Source: Dryomyza anilis (taxonomy: Eukaryota; Arthropoda; Insecta; Diptera; Dryomyzidae). From it: 64,000 bases of DNA. Below the pieces are notes generated by a model. It saw only the letters and a program-made list of their open reading frames with translations. It was not told the DNA's origin and made no database searches. Both the position numbers and the translations under genes were made by a program. This document shows, piece after piece, positions 46,296 to 58,298 of this stretch. Numbering within the stretch: position 1 is the first letter of the stretch; every line of letters starts with the position of its first letter. The stretch is taken from positions 7,545,529 through 7,609,528 of the forward strand of contig OX638132.1 of NCBI GenBank assembly GCA_951804985.1, in the 5' to 3' direction.

Positions 46296-46621
46296 GGGTG
46301 TGTGCGCATTCGACTAAACTAAATTTTTTCGGTAGTGCAGTGTTTACTATTTTATGTGATCGAATGAAAACGCCTTCAATTGAGTTCAGTCAGACATTTG
46401 GGGTGTGTGCGAGTTCGACTAAATTACTGACTAAACTAAATTTTGTCGGTAATGCAGGAATTACTTTTCAATTTAACAAATTTTCGAGCAAACTAAAATG
46501 AACTAAATTGGAAGACAGACACATGATAATCGATTTATTAGAGACTTTAACGAGTATACTCGTTACCGAATGGCGGTCGAATAAAAACTCGTACAATTTA
46601 GTTTAGAACTCGCACACACCC
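46296..46621. mobile_element. PIF/Harbinger-like MITE upstream of Taf7
   Basis: 326 bp, beginning GGGTGTGTGCGCATTC and ending GAACTCGCACACACCC: a 16-bp terminal inverted repeat with two mismatches. TTA directly flanks both ends (46293-46295 and 46622-46624), matching the 3-bp TWA target duplication of PIF/Harbinger elements. The left end is repeated internally at 46401. The element has no transposase. Confidence 0.75.
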
Positions 46622-46828
46622 TTAGTCAAATTTGCACACACCTATAAAACAAACCAATTCGAAAGGTTCAGAGAATTCAAAGTAGCCGTTCAGTTCAAAA
46701 AGTAGTATTTTACATAAAAACATATCAGAAGACCTATCAGAAACAATTAAATTTTATATTAACTTTTATACTACTTGTAATTTCGTACTTTTTGTAACAA
46801 AATTTCTATATATACATATATTTATTGA

Positions 46829-47372
46829 CATTATTAAACGCGACATTGGCAACGACTCAATGTATTTAAGGTAAATACATTATATTTAACCTCTGTTTTT
46901 ATTTATTACAGAAAATAAAAAATACATCGAATTTCTATTATGGCAACGTACTCAAATGCAAAGTACTAAATGCAGTATTGGAATTGGAATTATTGTAAAC
47001 GGAAGCCAACATTTAATATGTTATAACCTTTTGCAACGAGAAGTATCTTTTTTGTGTGTGATTTTTAAAAATGAATTTCAATATCGACATTTAACTTTTA
47101 AATTTTTAAATATGGCAAATTATTAAATATATAAAATCCATTTTTGTTTCAATAAATTACTAAGAAAATGTAATTTGACTATTCCATTAAATATTTAAAG
47201 GTCTTGCTTATTGTAATTAAAAGATTATATAATAAAATGTATGGTACAATAACAAATTGCATTAACAGTTTCAATATTACTTAACTAATGGGACGCATCC
47301 TATTTTAAAAGTATAAATTATTGTTTTTCTATTGAAATACTATTAATTAACCATGTTATTTTTCTGAGTGTA
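46829..47372 (-). mobile_element. TA-flanked element, truncated inverted copy A
   Basis: Read on the minus strand it starts TACACTCAGAAAAATAACAT and follows the sequence of copies B and C for about 540 bp (words such as AATAGTATTTCAATA, ATAGGATGCGT and AATATTGAAACTGTTAAT), stopping at the AATGTCGCGTTTAATAATG word. It shares its terminal TA with copy B. Confidence 0.8.
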
Positions 47373-48222
47373 CACCCAGAAAAAAACCATGGTAAATTGA
47401 TAGTATTTCAATAGTAAAGCAAAAATTTATACCATTAAAATTGGTCAATAGGATGCGTACCATTAGTTCAGTAATATTGAAACTGTTAATACAATGTGTG
47501 GTTGTACCATACATTTTATGATGTGATATTTTAATTACATTAATGATACGTGTTTTTAATTTTATGGTATAGTCGAATTACATTTTTCTAATAATTTATT
47601 AAAAAAAAAATGTATTTTAGTTAATTTATTGTATATATTTTATTTAAATGTCGAAATTGATATTCACTTTTACAATACACACATAAAAATGCACTTCTTG
47701 CTGCAAAAGGTTATAAAACATTTAATGTTTGCTTTGGTTTCTAATAATTGATTGTAGTACTTGAATCTGCAGTTATTTTTGAGTCCGTTGCCATAATAGA
47801 AGTTCGATGTATTATTTATTTTCTGTAATAAATACAAATATAATTATAAATATATAAATATAATTAAATACATTGAGTCCTTACCAATGTCGCGTTTAAT
47901 AATGTGGATTATTACAAAAAAATACATGCGACCATTTTGAGTAAACACGCAGAATGACGTACAAAACGAACATGTTTGTATTAGTTTTTATGTTTTTTTA
48001 CACCATATTTATTATAATAGGTGGAAACCATTAAAACAACATTACTTTTTCTATTTAAAATAATAATATTGAAATATTTAAATTTATGGTTGTGAATTTT
48101 TCAAATATTATTGAATTAATTAGAAAACTTTTGATTTAAAAAGAAAAAACTATTAATAATTGAACCATAATATCAATGGTCGTATCATAAAGTACTTAAT
48201 GGTACATTTTCTTCTGAGTGTA
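47371..48222 (+). mobile_element. TA-flanked element, full copy B
   Basis: 852 bp, starting TACACCCAGAA and ending TTCTTCTGAGTGTA. It is closely similar to copy C at 49172-50043 and head to head with copy A. Terminal CACYCAGAA repeats bounded by TA fit a Tc1/mariner-type non-autonomous element. No transposase frame is present. Confidence 0.85.
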
Positions 48223-49171
48223 GATATTAGATATTTCTGATCGTACATTTTCCTACTTCAGCGGAATTATGATTTATCACGATTTGCCCAGTTATTTTTA
48301 TTTTTGCATAAATATTTACGGTTGTTCATTCTTGAGCTATGCTCTGGCATACACAATCCAATTATTTTTTTATATATATAGAGATTATCTTATAATTTTG
48401 TCCATGCAAATAATATAAACTGAAGTTCTCAAATTAAAGATTTTCTAACACTTGAGCTGACTAACTGCTGTGAGTTGGTTCTATTTATTGTAAATATTAA
48501 TTTTAAGATCCATTATTAAGTAGATAAATTTATAAAAACTATAAACGATACTTGTAGACCATATGAGTCATTCCATATCAAATCAACCTAGTGATTGGCA
48601 GCACAATCTAAGAATTTGATGAAATTTGGAAGTATGGTGAAACAAAATAAAATTGAGATATTGGCCAAATTTCTAATACCCATATATGGTTTCAGAGATT
48701 TGGTGGTTTCAAATTTGAAAAAAAACTGTATAAATATCACAAAAGTAGTGTTAATCAATTGAACGTAACTGAAGCTGTAGTGAACCAAAATAAAACATAA
48801 GGTTAATGAAAAAAAAATTATCATACAAAATCTTCCGCAACATTTTATACATTACTTCTGAACCCGTTGAACTACCACTCTAATTAAAATCTTAAATAAT
48901 AGATGAAATGTCAACCTTCAACATATATTCATTTGAAAATTTTGAAAAGATTGCTTTTTGAGGTATGTTTATTTGAAATATAATTTGTTTAAAAGTGACC
49001 ACTATTAAATCAACATGGTATGAATATTTTAATACATATATTTTGTAACTATCTTTAAAATGAGACCTTTGTGTTTTTTTTTTTGGTTCACTATAGCTTA
49101 AGTTACGTTCAATTGATTAACCCTACTTTTGTGATATTTTTACATTTTTTTTTGTACATATATAGAACTAT
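48223..49171. other. spacer between copies B and C with an internal inverted repeat
   Basis: About 75 bp at 48720-48793 (AATATCACAAAAGTAG, TTAATCAATTGAACGTAAC, TAGTGAACCAAAA) recurs in reverse complement at 49080-49158, separated by about 290 bp. There is no gene. Possibly the ends of another degenerate element. Confidence 0.6.
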
Positions 49172-50043
49172 TACACCCGGAAAACAATCATGGTAAATTG
49201 ATAGTATTTCAATAGAAAAACAATAATTTATACCATTAAAATTGGTCAATAGGATGCGTCCCATCAGTTCAGAATTATTGAAACTCTTAATACAATGTGT
49301 GGTTGTACCATAAATTTTATAATGTGATATTGTAATGTCAATAAGAAAGACCTATAAAAATTTAGTGTTATTAATTTTATGGTATAGTCGGATTACATTT
49401 TCCTAATAATTTATTAAAACAAAAATGTATTTTAGTTAATTTATTGTATATATTATTTTATATAAATGTCGAAATTGATATTCACTTTTACAACACACAC
49501 ATAAAAAGACACTTCTTGATGCAAAAGGTTATAACACATTTTGCTTTGGTTTCCAATAATTGATTGTAGTACTTGAGTCTGCAGTTATTTTTGAGTCCGT
49601 TCCCATAATAGAAGTTCGATGTATTATTTATTTTCTGTAATAAATAAAAATATAAATAAATATATAAATATCATTTATTTACATTAAATACATTGAGCCC
49701 TTACCAATGTCGCGTTTAATAATGTGGATTATAACAAAAAAATACATGCGACCATTTTGAGTAATCACGCAGAATGACGTACAAAACGAACATGTTTGCA
49801 TTCGTTTTTATGTTCTTTTTACACCACGTTTATTATTATGGGAGGAAACCATTAAAACAACAGTATTTATTCTTTTTAAAATAATAATATTGAAATATTT
49901 AAATTTATGGTACTGAATTTTTCAAATACTATTGAATTAATTAGAAAACTTTTGATTTAAAAAGAAAAAACTATTAATACATGAACCATAAGATAAATGG
50001 TCGTACCATAAAGTACTTAATGGTACATTTTCTTCTGAGTGTA
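49172..50043 (+). mobile_element. TA-flanked element, full copy C
   Basis: 872 bp, starting TACACCCGGAAAACAATCAT and ending TTCTTCTGAGTGTA, with TA at both ends. It is a direct repeat of copy B. Its right end lies only 47 bp before the ATG of the short-chain dehydrogenase, so it probably overlaps that gene's promoter or leader. Confidence 0.87.
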
Positions 50044-50090
50044 TAAATTGATAGACAAATAATTTCCATAGAAATAAAACTCAAATCATA

Positions 50091-51648
50091 ATGGATCGTT
50101 GGCGTAATAGTGTAGCCGTTGTTACCGGCGCTAGCTCAGGTATTGGTGCCGCCATCGTCAAGGATCTGCTGAATGTAGGACTTGTTGTCGTAGCTTTGGA
50201 CATACGCCAGGAACGCATCGACGAGTATCGTTCTCACTTACCTGTCGAACAACGGCCTCGTCTGCATGTTCGCAAATGTGATGTATCATCGTTGAGTTCT
50301 GTCAATGAGACCTTCGATTGGATCATCGCTGAATTTAATGGTGTTGATATTCTGATAAATAGTGCCGGTATTTATGCCATGGGTCAACTATGCGATATGG
50401 ATGTGTCGAAGGTACAACGTACGTTGCAGGTTAATGTAATGGGTGTCGTTTATTGTACACAACGTGCTTTCAAATCTATGAAAGATCGTTCCTTCGATGG
50501 ACATATTGTAATTGTGAATAGTATGCTAGGACATATGATACCGCGGTCGATGCAGACACCACCGATCATTAATATGTATGCGCCGAGCAAATATGCCATT
50601 ACCGCAATTACTGAGGTATATCGACAGGAATTCATGTGTTTGGATACAAAGGTCAAAATAACGGTGAGTATGCAAAATTTACTAAGGCTGTTATTAAACA
50701 AAATTGTACGGTTTTACATTGGATCTCCATTCGGTAACTGGTAATTGTTAAAGTCCATTATAAATCGATTATCATACGTCTATGTACTGTCATCCAATTT
50801 TGTTCAAGCTGGAAAATTTAAAAGTACACACTGCATTACCGACAAAATCCATTTAGTCAGGAATTTAGTCGAACTCGCACACACCCTAAATATTCATTTC
50901 GAAAATTATAATAACTACTTTAGCAACAATCAAAAGACTCATGTATCGCATTATTGAAAAATTTATAAAACTATGAAAAAATATTCAACAAAATTCATAA
51001 ATAGTAAACAAGGTGAAAGTTTATAATATGCATGACAATATTTAAATTTTACAAACCAATTTTACATTATCAATGTACATTTCATTATTTGCTGAAGAAA
51101 TTCTTGAATTCTATTAAATCTTCATCAATATTATGACTAATTCATATTTTCATTTCTTTATGAAATTAAATATTAATACTAACAATCAATAGCCTAACGT
51201 TACGCATTATAAAAATCAGAAAACTATTCACATTACTAAACAAAAAGCATAAAAACTATGAATTTTACAATTTATAAAATTCACAATATCGATGTAAATT
51301 TCATAATTTGATTAAATTCATAAATTCTATAAAATCTTCATCAATATTATGAATATTTCATACATTCATTATTTATTTAAACTCGATCAACAATAAATAC
51401 ACAGACCTTTCGCATTATTACAAACTTCATAAAAACTATGAATCAGATCAGATATTTTATTGCGGTATTTTCCATTTTTATAGAGCGTTAGTCCCGGCCT
51501 TACAGATACTGAAATAGTTCCGGATGATAAGAAGACTAATCGTAAAATGCTGAAAGCGGAGGACATCTCACAGTGCGTTCTCTTTACACTTTCAACACCG
51601 GCACATATGCAGGTGCATGAGATAATGGTACAGCCGACGACAGCATAA
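50091..51648 (+). CDS. short-chain dehydrogenase/reductase (farnesol dehydrogenase-like)
   Basis: Two exons, 50091-50663 and 51484-51648, around an 820-bp intron, give 245 residues, the standard size for a classical SDR. Rossmann motif TGASSGIG at 12-19, then NSAG at 90-93, IVNS with catalytic Ser144, YAPSK with Tyr163 and Lys167, and SVSPGLTDTEIV at the start of exon 2. It is a cytosolic NAD(P)-dependent oxidoreductase. The acidic residue after the second strand (ALDIRQ) hints at NAD(H), but several insect members use NADP. The sequence resembles dipteran farnesol or antennal dehydrogenase-like SDRs; the substrate cannot be read from sequence. The intron contains a truncated MITE and a 215-bp tandem repeat. 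Confidence 0.94.
50695..50887 (-). mobile_element. truncated PIF/Harbinger-like MITE in the SDR intron
   Basis: The right edge reads GAACTCGCACACACCC followed by TAA. In reverse complement the interior follows the Taf7-side MITE: GACTAAAT, TTTTGTCGGTAATGCAG, ATGATAATCGATTTAT, GTTACCGAATGG. The opposite terminal repeat is missing. A 28-bp fragment of the same family, GACTAAACTAAATTTTGTCG, lies at about 51840. Confidence 0.7.
51000..51440. repeat. two diverged 215-bp tandem copies in the SDR intron
   Basis: AAATCTTCATCAATATTATGA occurs at about 51117 and 51332, 215 bp apart, with further matching words (AATTCATAAATTCTAT and AAAACTATGAA type) on both sides. Confidence 0.6.
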
Positions 51649-52772
51649 TTATATTACGAAGACCGCTTCAATCTAATTTTGAAACCAATTGCAGAAATTT
51701 ATTTTAAATATGGAACACCTAAATCTTTTGACGTTTTAAAACTAAAAAAAAAAAAAAATAAAGGTTTAAATAAAAAATTAAAATTTTTAATTAATCCAAA
51801 TTCTAAATAATTGTTAATTGATTAATCCAATAAATTGCTGACTAAACTAAATTTTGTCGGTAATTTTATTAAATAAATTATATAAAGTGAAAATGTAAAA
51901 ACTCCTTTTTACATTATGAGGACTTTTTAATTTATGAGGACTCCAAAATATGACTCTTTTATGAGTAATATTTTGAAAAGCTCTTAAATGAGTATGTTTT
52001 ATGAGTATTTATCTGAGGGCTCATAAAAGTTTTAAAATGGGGTCTACTTTATCATTCTATTATCCTAATTATCGATATGTGAAAAAATATAAAATATTTA
52101 GTATTTTCGAAGTGGACTCAAGTCAAAAATGTAATCTTTTATTTGGTGTTTTTCAGTGATGCATACAAAGAAAATAAAAAAGTCTCTTCAAAAATTTACA
52201 GAGACCAACGTTGTCAATCAACATATATAAAAGTATATCAGTGGCATTCATCATCTCATTTTTATTATAAGATATATCATGCATTTTAATGTTTCTTTCC
52301 ATCATATTTTTAAGTTATGAGTTTCTTTGGAATATGGTGATAAATAAATCTTATAAAAAAATACCAACATTTGTACGGAAACAATATACAAATAGTATTT
52401 TTGTGTGAACATTTTCTTTAAATTCTCATGTGATATAAAAATGGAAAGGATTCGTTGTCTGCTTAATACATTTTCCATTTTCATCTGCATCGATTCGTAA
52501 AGAAGATGATGAAAAACGAAATTTTTTGGACTAATAATTTCAGTGAAAAAAAGTATTAATACTGGGATATTTTAAAATTAAAAGTACTCCGTAGTACGAA
52601 AATACCAACTTATCAACACTGAATCAGCTGTTGTATTTATTTTTTTTCCAAGCTGTCAAAGTTGCATAAACATCACGACCGAATAACACGCAGTTTTTTT
52701 GCGAGAAGATTACTAGAAGGATTTAGAAAAAAATAATTTCACAACAAATTTTAAAATAATACTACAGCTAAA
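51649..52772. other. intergenic DNA between the SDR and IscU
   Basis: AT-rich. A patch with repeated CTTTTATGAGTA/TTTATGAGTATTT words at about 51900-52030 suggests old tandem duplication. No gene seen. Confidence 0.45.
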
Positions 52773-53407
52773 ATGTCTTTAACTGGTGCATCACGTTTGC
52801 TGCAATCGCAGATTAGGCGCGTGCAAAGTGTGCCCGTTGCACTTTACCATAAGAATGTAAGTAAATCGGCGATTTGTCCCAAGGAAGGCACTTGTAAATT
52901 TTCAAGGTCTTCGATAATGAGCCTTATCAGCGGCGAATTATTGACTATTGGTTGCTTTGAAAAACTTACAAGATGCATAATTTGCAGAAGTTGGAGAAAT
53001 TATTGAATTTTTTTTGCTTATCACAGGTTGTTGAGCACTACGAGAACCCACGCAATGTAGGCTCAATGGACAAGAAGGATGAAACTGTTGGCACTGGGCT
53101 GGTTGGAGCTCCTGCTTGTGGTGATGTCATGAAACTGCAGATCAAAGTGGATGCGAATGGCAAAATTACCGATGCCAAATTCAAGACATTCGGTTGTGGC
53201 TCCGCCATTGCCAGCAGTTCACTGGCCACCGAGTGGGTCAAAGGCAAGACTATCGATGAGGCAGGCAAGTTGAAGAACACCGACATCGCCAAAGAGCTGC
53301 GTCTGCCGCCCGTCAAATTGCATTGCTCGATGTTGGCCGAGGATGCCATTAAAGCTGCGTTGGCCGACTATAAGGTGAAGCAGCAGAAGAAGGAGGCACA
53401 GAACTAA
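52773..53407 (+). CDS. IscU: IscU, mitochondrial iron-sulfur cluster assembly scaffold
   Basis: Two exons, 52773-52856 and 53027-53407, around a 170-bp GTAAGT...CACAG intron, give 154 residues. The first 26 or so residues are basic and hydroxylated (LLQSQIRRVQSV), as expected of a mitochondrial targeting peptide. The mature scaffold then begins VVEHYENPRNVG. Conserved cluster ligands are visible: Cys in GAPACGD with its Asp, Cys in TFGCGSAIASSS, and Cys in KLHCSMLAEDA. LPPVK, the Hsp70-chaperone binding motif, is intact. In the known pathway the Nfs1/Isd11 desulfurase and frataxin build a [2Fe-2S] cluster here for transfer to client proteins. The intron separates the targeting peptide from the scaffold domain. 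Confidence 0.97.
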
Positions 53408-53563
53408 ATGAACGCGAAGGGGTAGAAGATACAGAACGCAGTAGTTTATTGTTAGCTGACATGGAATGCAACATATTTTTGTAGACTTGGGATAGAGCAA
53501 ATTTAAAAGGTATAATTTAGACTTACTGTATTGTCATATGCTTCCTGTTACATTTTTGATTTC

Positions 53564-53569
53564 AATAAA
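53564..53569 (+). terminator. polyadenylation signal of IscU
   Basis: AATAAA 157 nt after the IscU stop codon, in a T-rich context (ATTTCAATAAACAACGC). Confidence 0.6.
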
Positions 53570-54606
53570 CAACGCTTTTTTTTATTGTCGATGTGTAATA
53601 TACAAGTAAAACGTTTTATAAAAAATAACGGAGCTTAAATTAAATTACGACTTTTCAAGACACAAATTTGAAGGTTTTTACGCATTTTTCGCCACTAGAT
53701 AAATCAAATTTATTAGGCGTTAGATTTCGATATTTCTTTGTGTATTGTAGCAAATTATCCATTTGCAATTAGTTTTTTCCGGCAGTAAAATCTAAATGTT
53801 CAAATTGTTTATACTATTAATCATTTATAAAGTATTTTAAAATTGAAAATGTTTATATCATATTTGAGTTTTTGTTTGTTGATATTTTATACCATGTAAA
53901 CAAATTCCTTTATAACTCGAGCTTTATAAGCATATATAAAATTCGAATGATTCTTGATTATCTACACTAAAAATCTGTGTCTTAATCGAGCCTGCTTTTT
54001 ATCTAATAACAATTTTTTAAATTTCTTTTCCTTTCCAGTTCTCGTTGCAGCTTCTACCATTATTCTCAATTAAATAAAACTAAAATATTATAATGCTTAT
54101 ATTAAAAATACAAATCATGCTAGTACATAGTATTGAAATGAAAAATGTTTAGAACGAAGCTTTCTATAAGTAGGTTTTGTACTGTTTAAGTTGAATATAT
54201 AAAATTCTAGTGAAAGCTTAAGACTTGTATATGAATGAGATATAAACTATATTTAATAAATAAAACAATGGCGCATACTGTTAATGTTAAACTGAGCAAT
54301 ACATTAATTTTTATTGTTTCGATTTATAAAAATATAAAACAGCTTAATATAGCTGCTACGTGCAATTTAAGACAGAAGCACACTTGCATTGCCGCCACAT
54401 TCTCCAGTTGACTTGACTGCGTATACTGAAATAGGAATATTTTAATGATCGTTTACAGTAACTACATTTAATAATTAATCAAATTCGAATTGTATTTGTT
54501 CCAGAGATCTTTAACGGATTGAATTCGATTGAAATATGTTCATTTCGTATTGAATACGAATTCTAGAACAGCAAAAAACAAATGCAATTGAATTTTATTA
54601 CAATTT
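53570..54606. other. intergenic DNA between IscU and the Kazal gene
   Basis: AT-rich with no coding exon. The right part includes the 3' untranslated region of the minus-strand Kazal gene. Confidence 0.45.
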
Positions 54607-55030
54607 TTAAAATTCGGAATTTGCAAAATCTCGCAAGAACTTACAGGCGTCTGGGTGACCGCAATTATAGTTTGCCAAAACACACTCATTGCCGAATGTG
54701 ATAAGACGCTCCTTGGCGCTGGTCTTCACCTCCTTGGCGCAAACAGGTTCATACTTATCGCCGCAGTCTCGAGAGCATGCATTGATTGTACTTTGCTTCT
54801 TGGCCGGCGATGCTAGGGTCACGGCAATCAGACAGAGTACTGAAAAGAAATCAATTACAATATAAAAATACTCATTTAGTAAAGCATATGGAAAACAATT
54901 TGCAAAATGTTTATAATTAACAGATAATTGAAAAATAACGAAACACTTAAGAACCGTCAAATGCCTCCGAGATGTAATTTTTATTTCGCTTAATTAATTT
55001 ACCTAGCAATCCACAAACGGCGACACGCAT
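54607..55030 (-). CDS. small secreted Kazal-type serine protease inhibitor
   Basis: Two exons on the minus strand, 55030-55003 and 54839-54607, around a 163-bp intron, give 86 residues. Residues 1-23 form a signal peptide (MRVAVCGLLVLCLIAVTLAS), completed only by joining the exons. One domain with six cysteines follows: CSRDCGDKYEPVC, then TFGNECVLANYNC and the final DAC. The TFGNEC...NYNCGHPD part is the typical insect Kazal signature. C3-C4 spacing is about 18 residues, longer than in classical Kazal domains. It is likely extracellular; the target protease is unknown. Similar one-domain proteins are common in fly salivary glands, haemolymph and gut. Confidence 0.88.
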
Positions 55031-57315
55031 TTTAATGCTTATGTTGTATTTAATAAAAATAAATCTACAAACAGGTTTAGCTCTTTACAAAGAAGTACTC
55101 AAGTCCAGATGAACGCGTTGAATCGAACTAAATTATATAAGTGGGAATTTATCATCTTTATATAGCCTGCGGTCAATGAAGATCAACAAATAAAGCATTT
55201 TATTATTTACTTTGAAGAGGTGAAAAATGTACCACATAGAATAAACATCTGCGAGCGTAACTGCATGCGGCCAGCTCAGGCTGAGTGAGTGAATGAGTGA
55301 TACGCTTCAGCGACTCAGATCAGAGCTTTGTTTTCATTGTTAATCAAATACTAATTTAAAGCTCCGGATCAGCGTTGTCTGTCATTCGAATAAATAAACG
55401 AAATTTATTAAAAATTACTCATTGTCAGTCCAGGCGCAAGACAGCATCAAATTTTAATTGTTATAGTTTTAAATAACACTAAATGCAATTAAAGTAGGTT
55501 ATCAAAAAATATATGTTAACATTAGTGGCAAATTAGCCTCTCATTATATTGGAAATAATTCATTTGGTAACTAAAGTTCAACATTTTGACTGTTCTAGAG
55601 ATGTGCGATTAATCAAATTATTTGATTAATCAATTAATTTCAACTCTGTTCAATTTGTGATTAATTAATTGATTAATCAGAATTTTGATTAATAGAAATT
55701 TCTGATTATTAAACTTTACGTTGATAAATATTTAAAAATACTTTACTATATGGTTCTTGAAACTTTCTTTTAATTTTACATTTTGAAAATTAAATGTTTA
55801 CTTTATTAAAGTTATATTTGCTGTATAATAAAACAAATTATTTTGATTAATTTAAGAGGAGAACATAACTTTTATTTTCCACACTGCTGTATGTGTAATA
55901 CCTTCTCTTTAGAAACTCGTAATACAATTTCCAGAAAGTTTTTAAATCCGGAAAGTCCCGGGATGAACAAAATATTTTAAATTTTTGTTTACAATTTTTT
56001 TTATGAAAACATCAGAAAAATAAAATAAAACTAAAATATTCATTTCCCATGTAACACATTTCAAAACTTATGTAACGAATATGTATCGATACGTAGAATT
56101 GAATCTGTTCTTGGCTAAGGATGGAAATCTATGTAGAAATCTGTATTGAAACTTGAAAATGTCTATTCAAACTTAAAAAAAATTGAGAATCGATATATAA
56201 AAAATCTGTCCATTTAAATTTCGTTAAGTATCTACTGCCACTACTGGGAAAAATGAATTTTTATGTTTTTTCAATGAAATATTTTAAGAAATTCATTTTA
56301 CTTGATTAAAACAAATATAAACATAAATAATACATTCTTTTCAGGACGAACAATTGAATGAATTAAACAAGAATAAGACCATTTTGAACCATTGGATAAC
56401 GATGGTAATCGTAGATATCAAACTGAGAGCGAGATTAATCGGAAACCATCAAAACTATCTGTCAAATGGAAATTTTTTCTATCATTTTTTAACCCATTTG
56501 TTACCCGAAAATCATATGTTTCTATGTTATTATTTTTAGAGCCTTTGGTTCGGACTACACGGGTAGCTCGTTCGTTTGTTCATTTGCCAGTCCGTCCGTT
56601 TTCTTGATGTGGGAGTTGATCGTAAGTGGATGGGCAAAAGTGGGCGGAAAGTGAAATCGATAGCAGACATTTATGAACCAACATTTTTATTTCGGAAATC
56701 TATAACGGACATCATAAAGTGGTATCCTTTAAAGTTAAAAGGGGGTTAAAAACTCCATTTGGTGAGAGCACTCGGTATATGTCATTTTGGTATATTTTCA
56801 CAGATACCATCTTTCATTGCTTAAATTTTGGGACCATGCAGCATAGACCACAAAGCATGAAACTCCGTCAATGTAGATGAAAAGATCGTTTTGTTAGAGT
56901 GCGTCGCAGTCGCAATTTGGACAACTTTTTATTCAACTTAGACAACTTTTATTCAACTTGGACAATAATGCCCTAGTTTTCTCATTTTAGATATTTTTCC
57001 CCCTTTATATTCAACATATTCACCACTGCTCTTGATGTTTGCGTCAAACAGAAATGTAATAACAAATTAATTTTCTGACAACATAAAAACACTCAAAACG
57101 AAGGTAAACAACGTTTTAGTTTATATATATTTAGTTTTATTCAAAAATTGATCGTGTGAGTACAATTTTTAATCGATTTTGATACGAATTATGGATGACA
57201 TCGTTGTCAGGCATGATGAGGAGCTATATTTTGCTTAACAAGATCACGAAATTGTCAAATAGAACAAAATTTTAAAATCAAAGATGGAGACGTGAGACAA
57301 AAAATATCTGAAAAT
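55031..57315. other. gene-free DNA
   Basis: No gene supported. At 55600-55690 overlapping GATTAATCAATTAAT words form a palindromic AT-rich patch, preceded by TAGAGATGTGCGATTAATC, which looks like one end of a hAT-type element without a visible partner. The rest has only spurious short frames. Confidence 0.45.
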
Positions 57316-57316
57316 A

Positions 57317-57384
<68 letters not shown>

Positions 57385-57405
57385 TATATATATTTATTTA
57401 TTTAT
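57315..57405. repeat. (TA)n microsatellite with TTTA tail
   Basis: More than 30 TA dinucleotides in a row, interrupted once (AAATATA), then TTTATTTATTTA. Confidence 0.95.
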
Positions 57406-57559
57406 TTATATTTATATAATATACAACATAAAAGTCTATTTTTTCAACTTCTATTCCTTTCCGGAAAAAAGATCACCGCAAAGATAACCAGTTGGGAAGG
57501 TAAGATCACATGGGAAATTTTAAAGTAGGTGTAATTATGATAGTTAGGATTATCAAAAT

Positions 57560-58232
57560 TATAGTCGGTCTAAGCCGACTATAAATACCCTACACATATG
57601 TGTGGTTACCACTCAAAGTGATATATAGATCACCAAGGTATACGAATCCTGAAAATAACTACAAACATTCAATCGCTGAAGAATTTCCATTCATTTAATA
57701 CCCATATTTACAAATGGGTAGGTGTACCGAATTTCGATTTTTTTTTTTGTGAACCACAAGTCTTTTCGCCGGAAAACATTATTATCATGTATTTGAGCAT
57801 GATGTCAATATATATTTGTCCAAAAAAGTTTACCTAAGCACGTATACATAAAAATTGATCTTTATATGTACATTTTATATGAGGTATTTGAACATAAGTG
57901 GTCGGATCATAGGTCACAATGGACCGATCTCGCCAATTTTTTCGCACATACAGCGTAGGTATATTAGTAATCTAAGTTATAAGTTTCATTTTTCAAGCTC
58001 TTCAATTTTAAAAGTCTTAGGGATTTCAACAGACAGACAGACGGACAGACAGACGGACAGACAGACAGACAGACGGACAGACAGACGGACAGACGGACAT
58101 CGCTAAATCGACTCAGGAGGTCATGCTGATCAAGAATATATATACTTTTCCATACCGGAGATGCTTCCTTCTGGGTGTTACAAACGGCGTACCAAACTGA
58201 ATATACCCTTTCACTCTTAGTGTAGGGTATAA
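57560..58232 (+). mobile_element. mini-me/DINE-1-like interspersed element, copy 2
   Basis: Same design as 24410-25098. Hairpin ATAGTCGG-6 nt-CCGACTAT at the left, a long CAGACAGACGGACAGAC microsatellite at 58030-58098, then the conserved GCTGATCAAGAATATATATA core. TTTTCCATACCGGA follows, and the terminal hairpin is TATACCCT...AGGGTATA. The microsatellite is longer than in copy 1. Confidence 0.75.
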
Positions 58233-58298
58233 TTAATCTGGCAATACTATCCACGCATTTTTCGGAACGCTTCCGAGAATTGATAACGGGAGTATGAC

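Noticed and set aside
46229..46501. A 90-codon frame with repeated FRVCAHSTKLNF-like segments
   Set aside because: It translates the duplicated left end of the PIF/Harbinger-like MITE.
50664..50744. Read-through end of the dehydrogenase in exon 1
   Set aside because: A GTGAGT donor at 50664 and the conserved SVSPGL segment after 51483 show that the coding sequence continues in a second exon. The read-through runs into a MITE.
57855..58106. A TDRQTDRQ-repeat protein
   Set aside because: It is the translation of the GACA/GACG microsatellite of a mini-me-like element.
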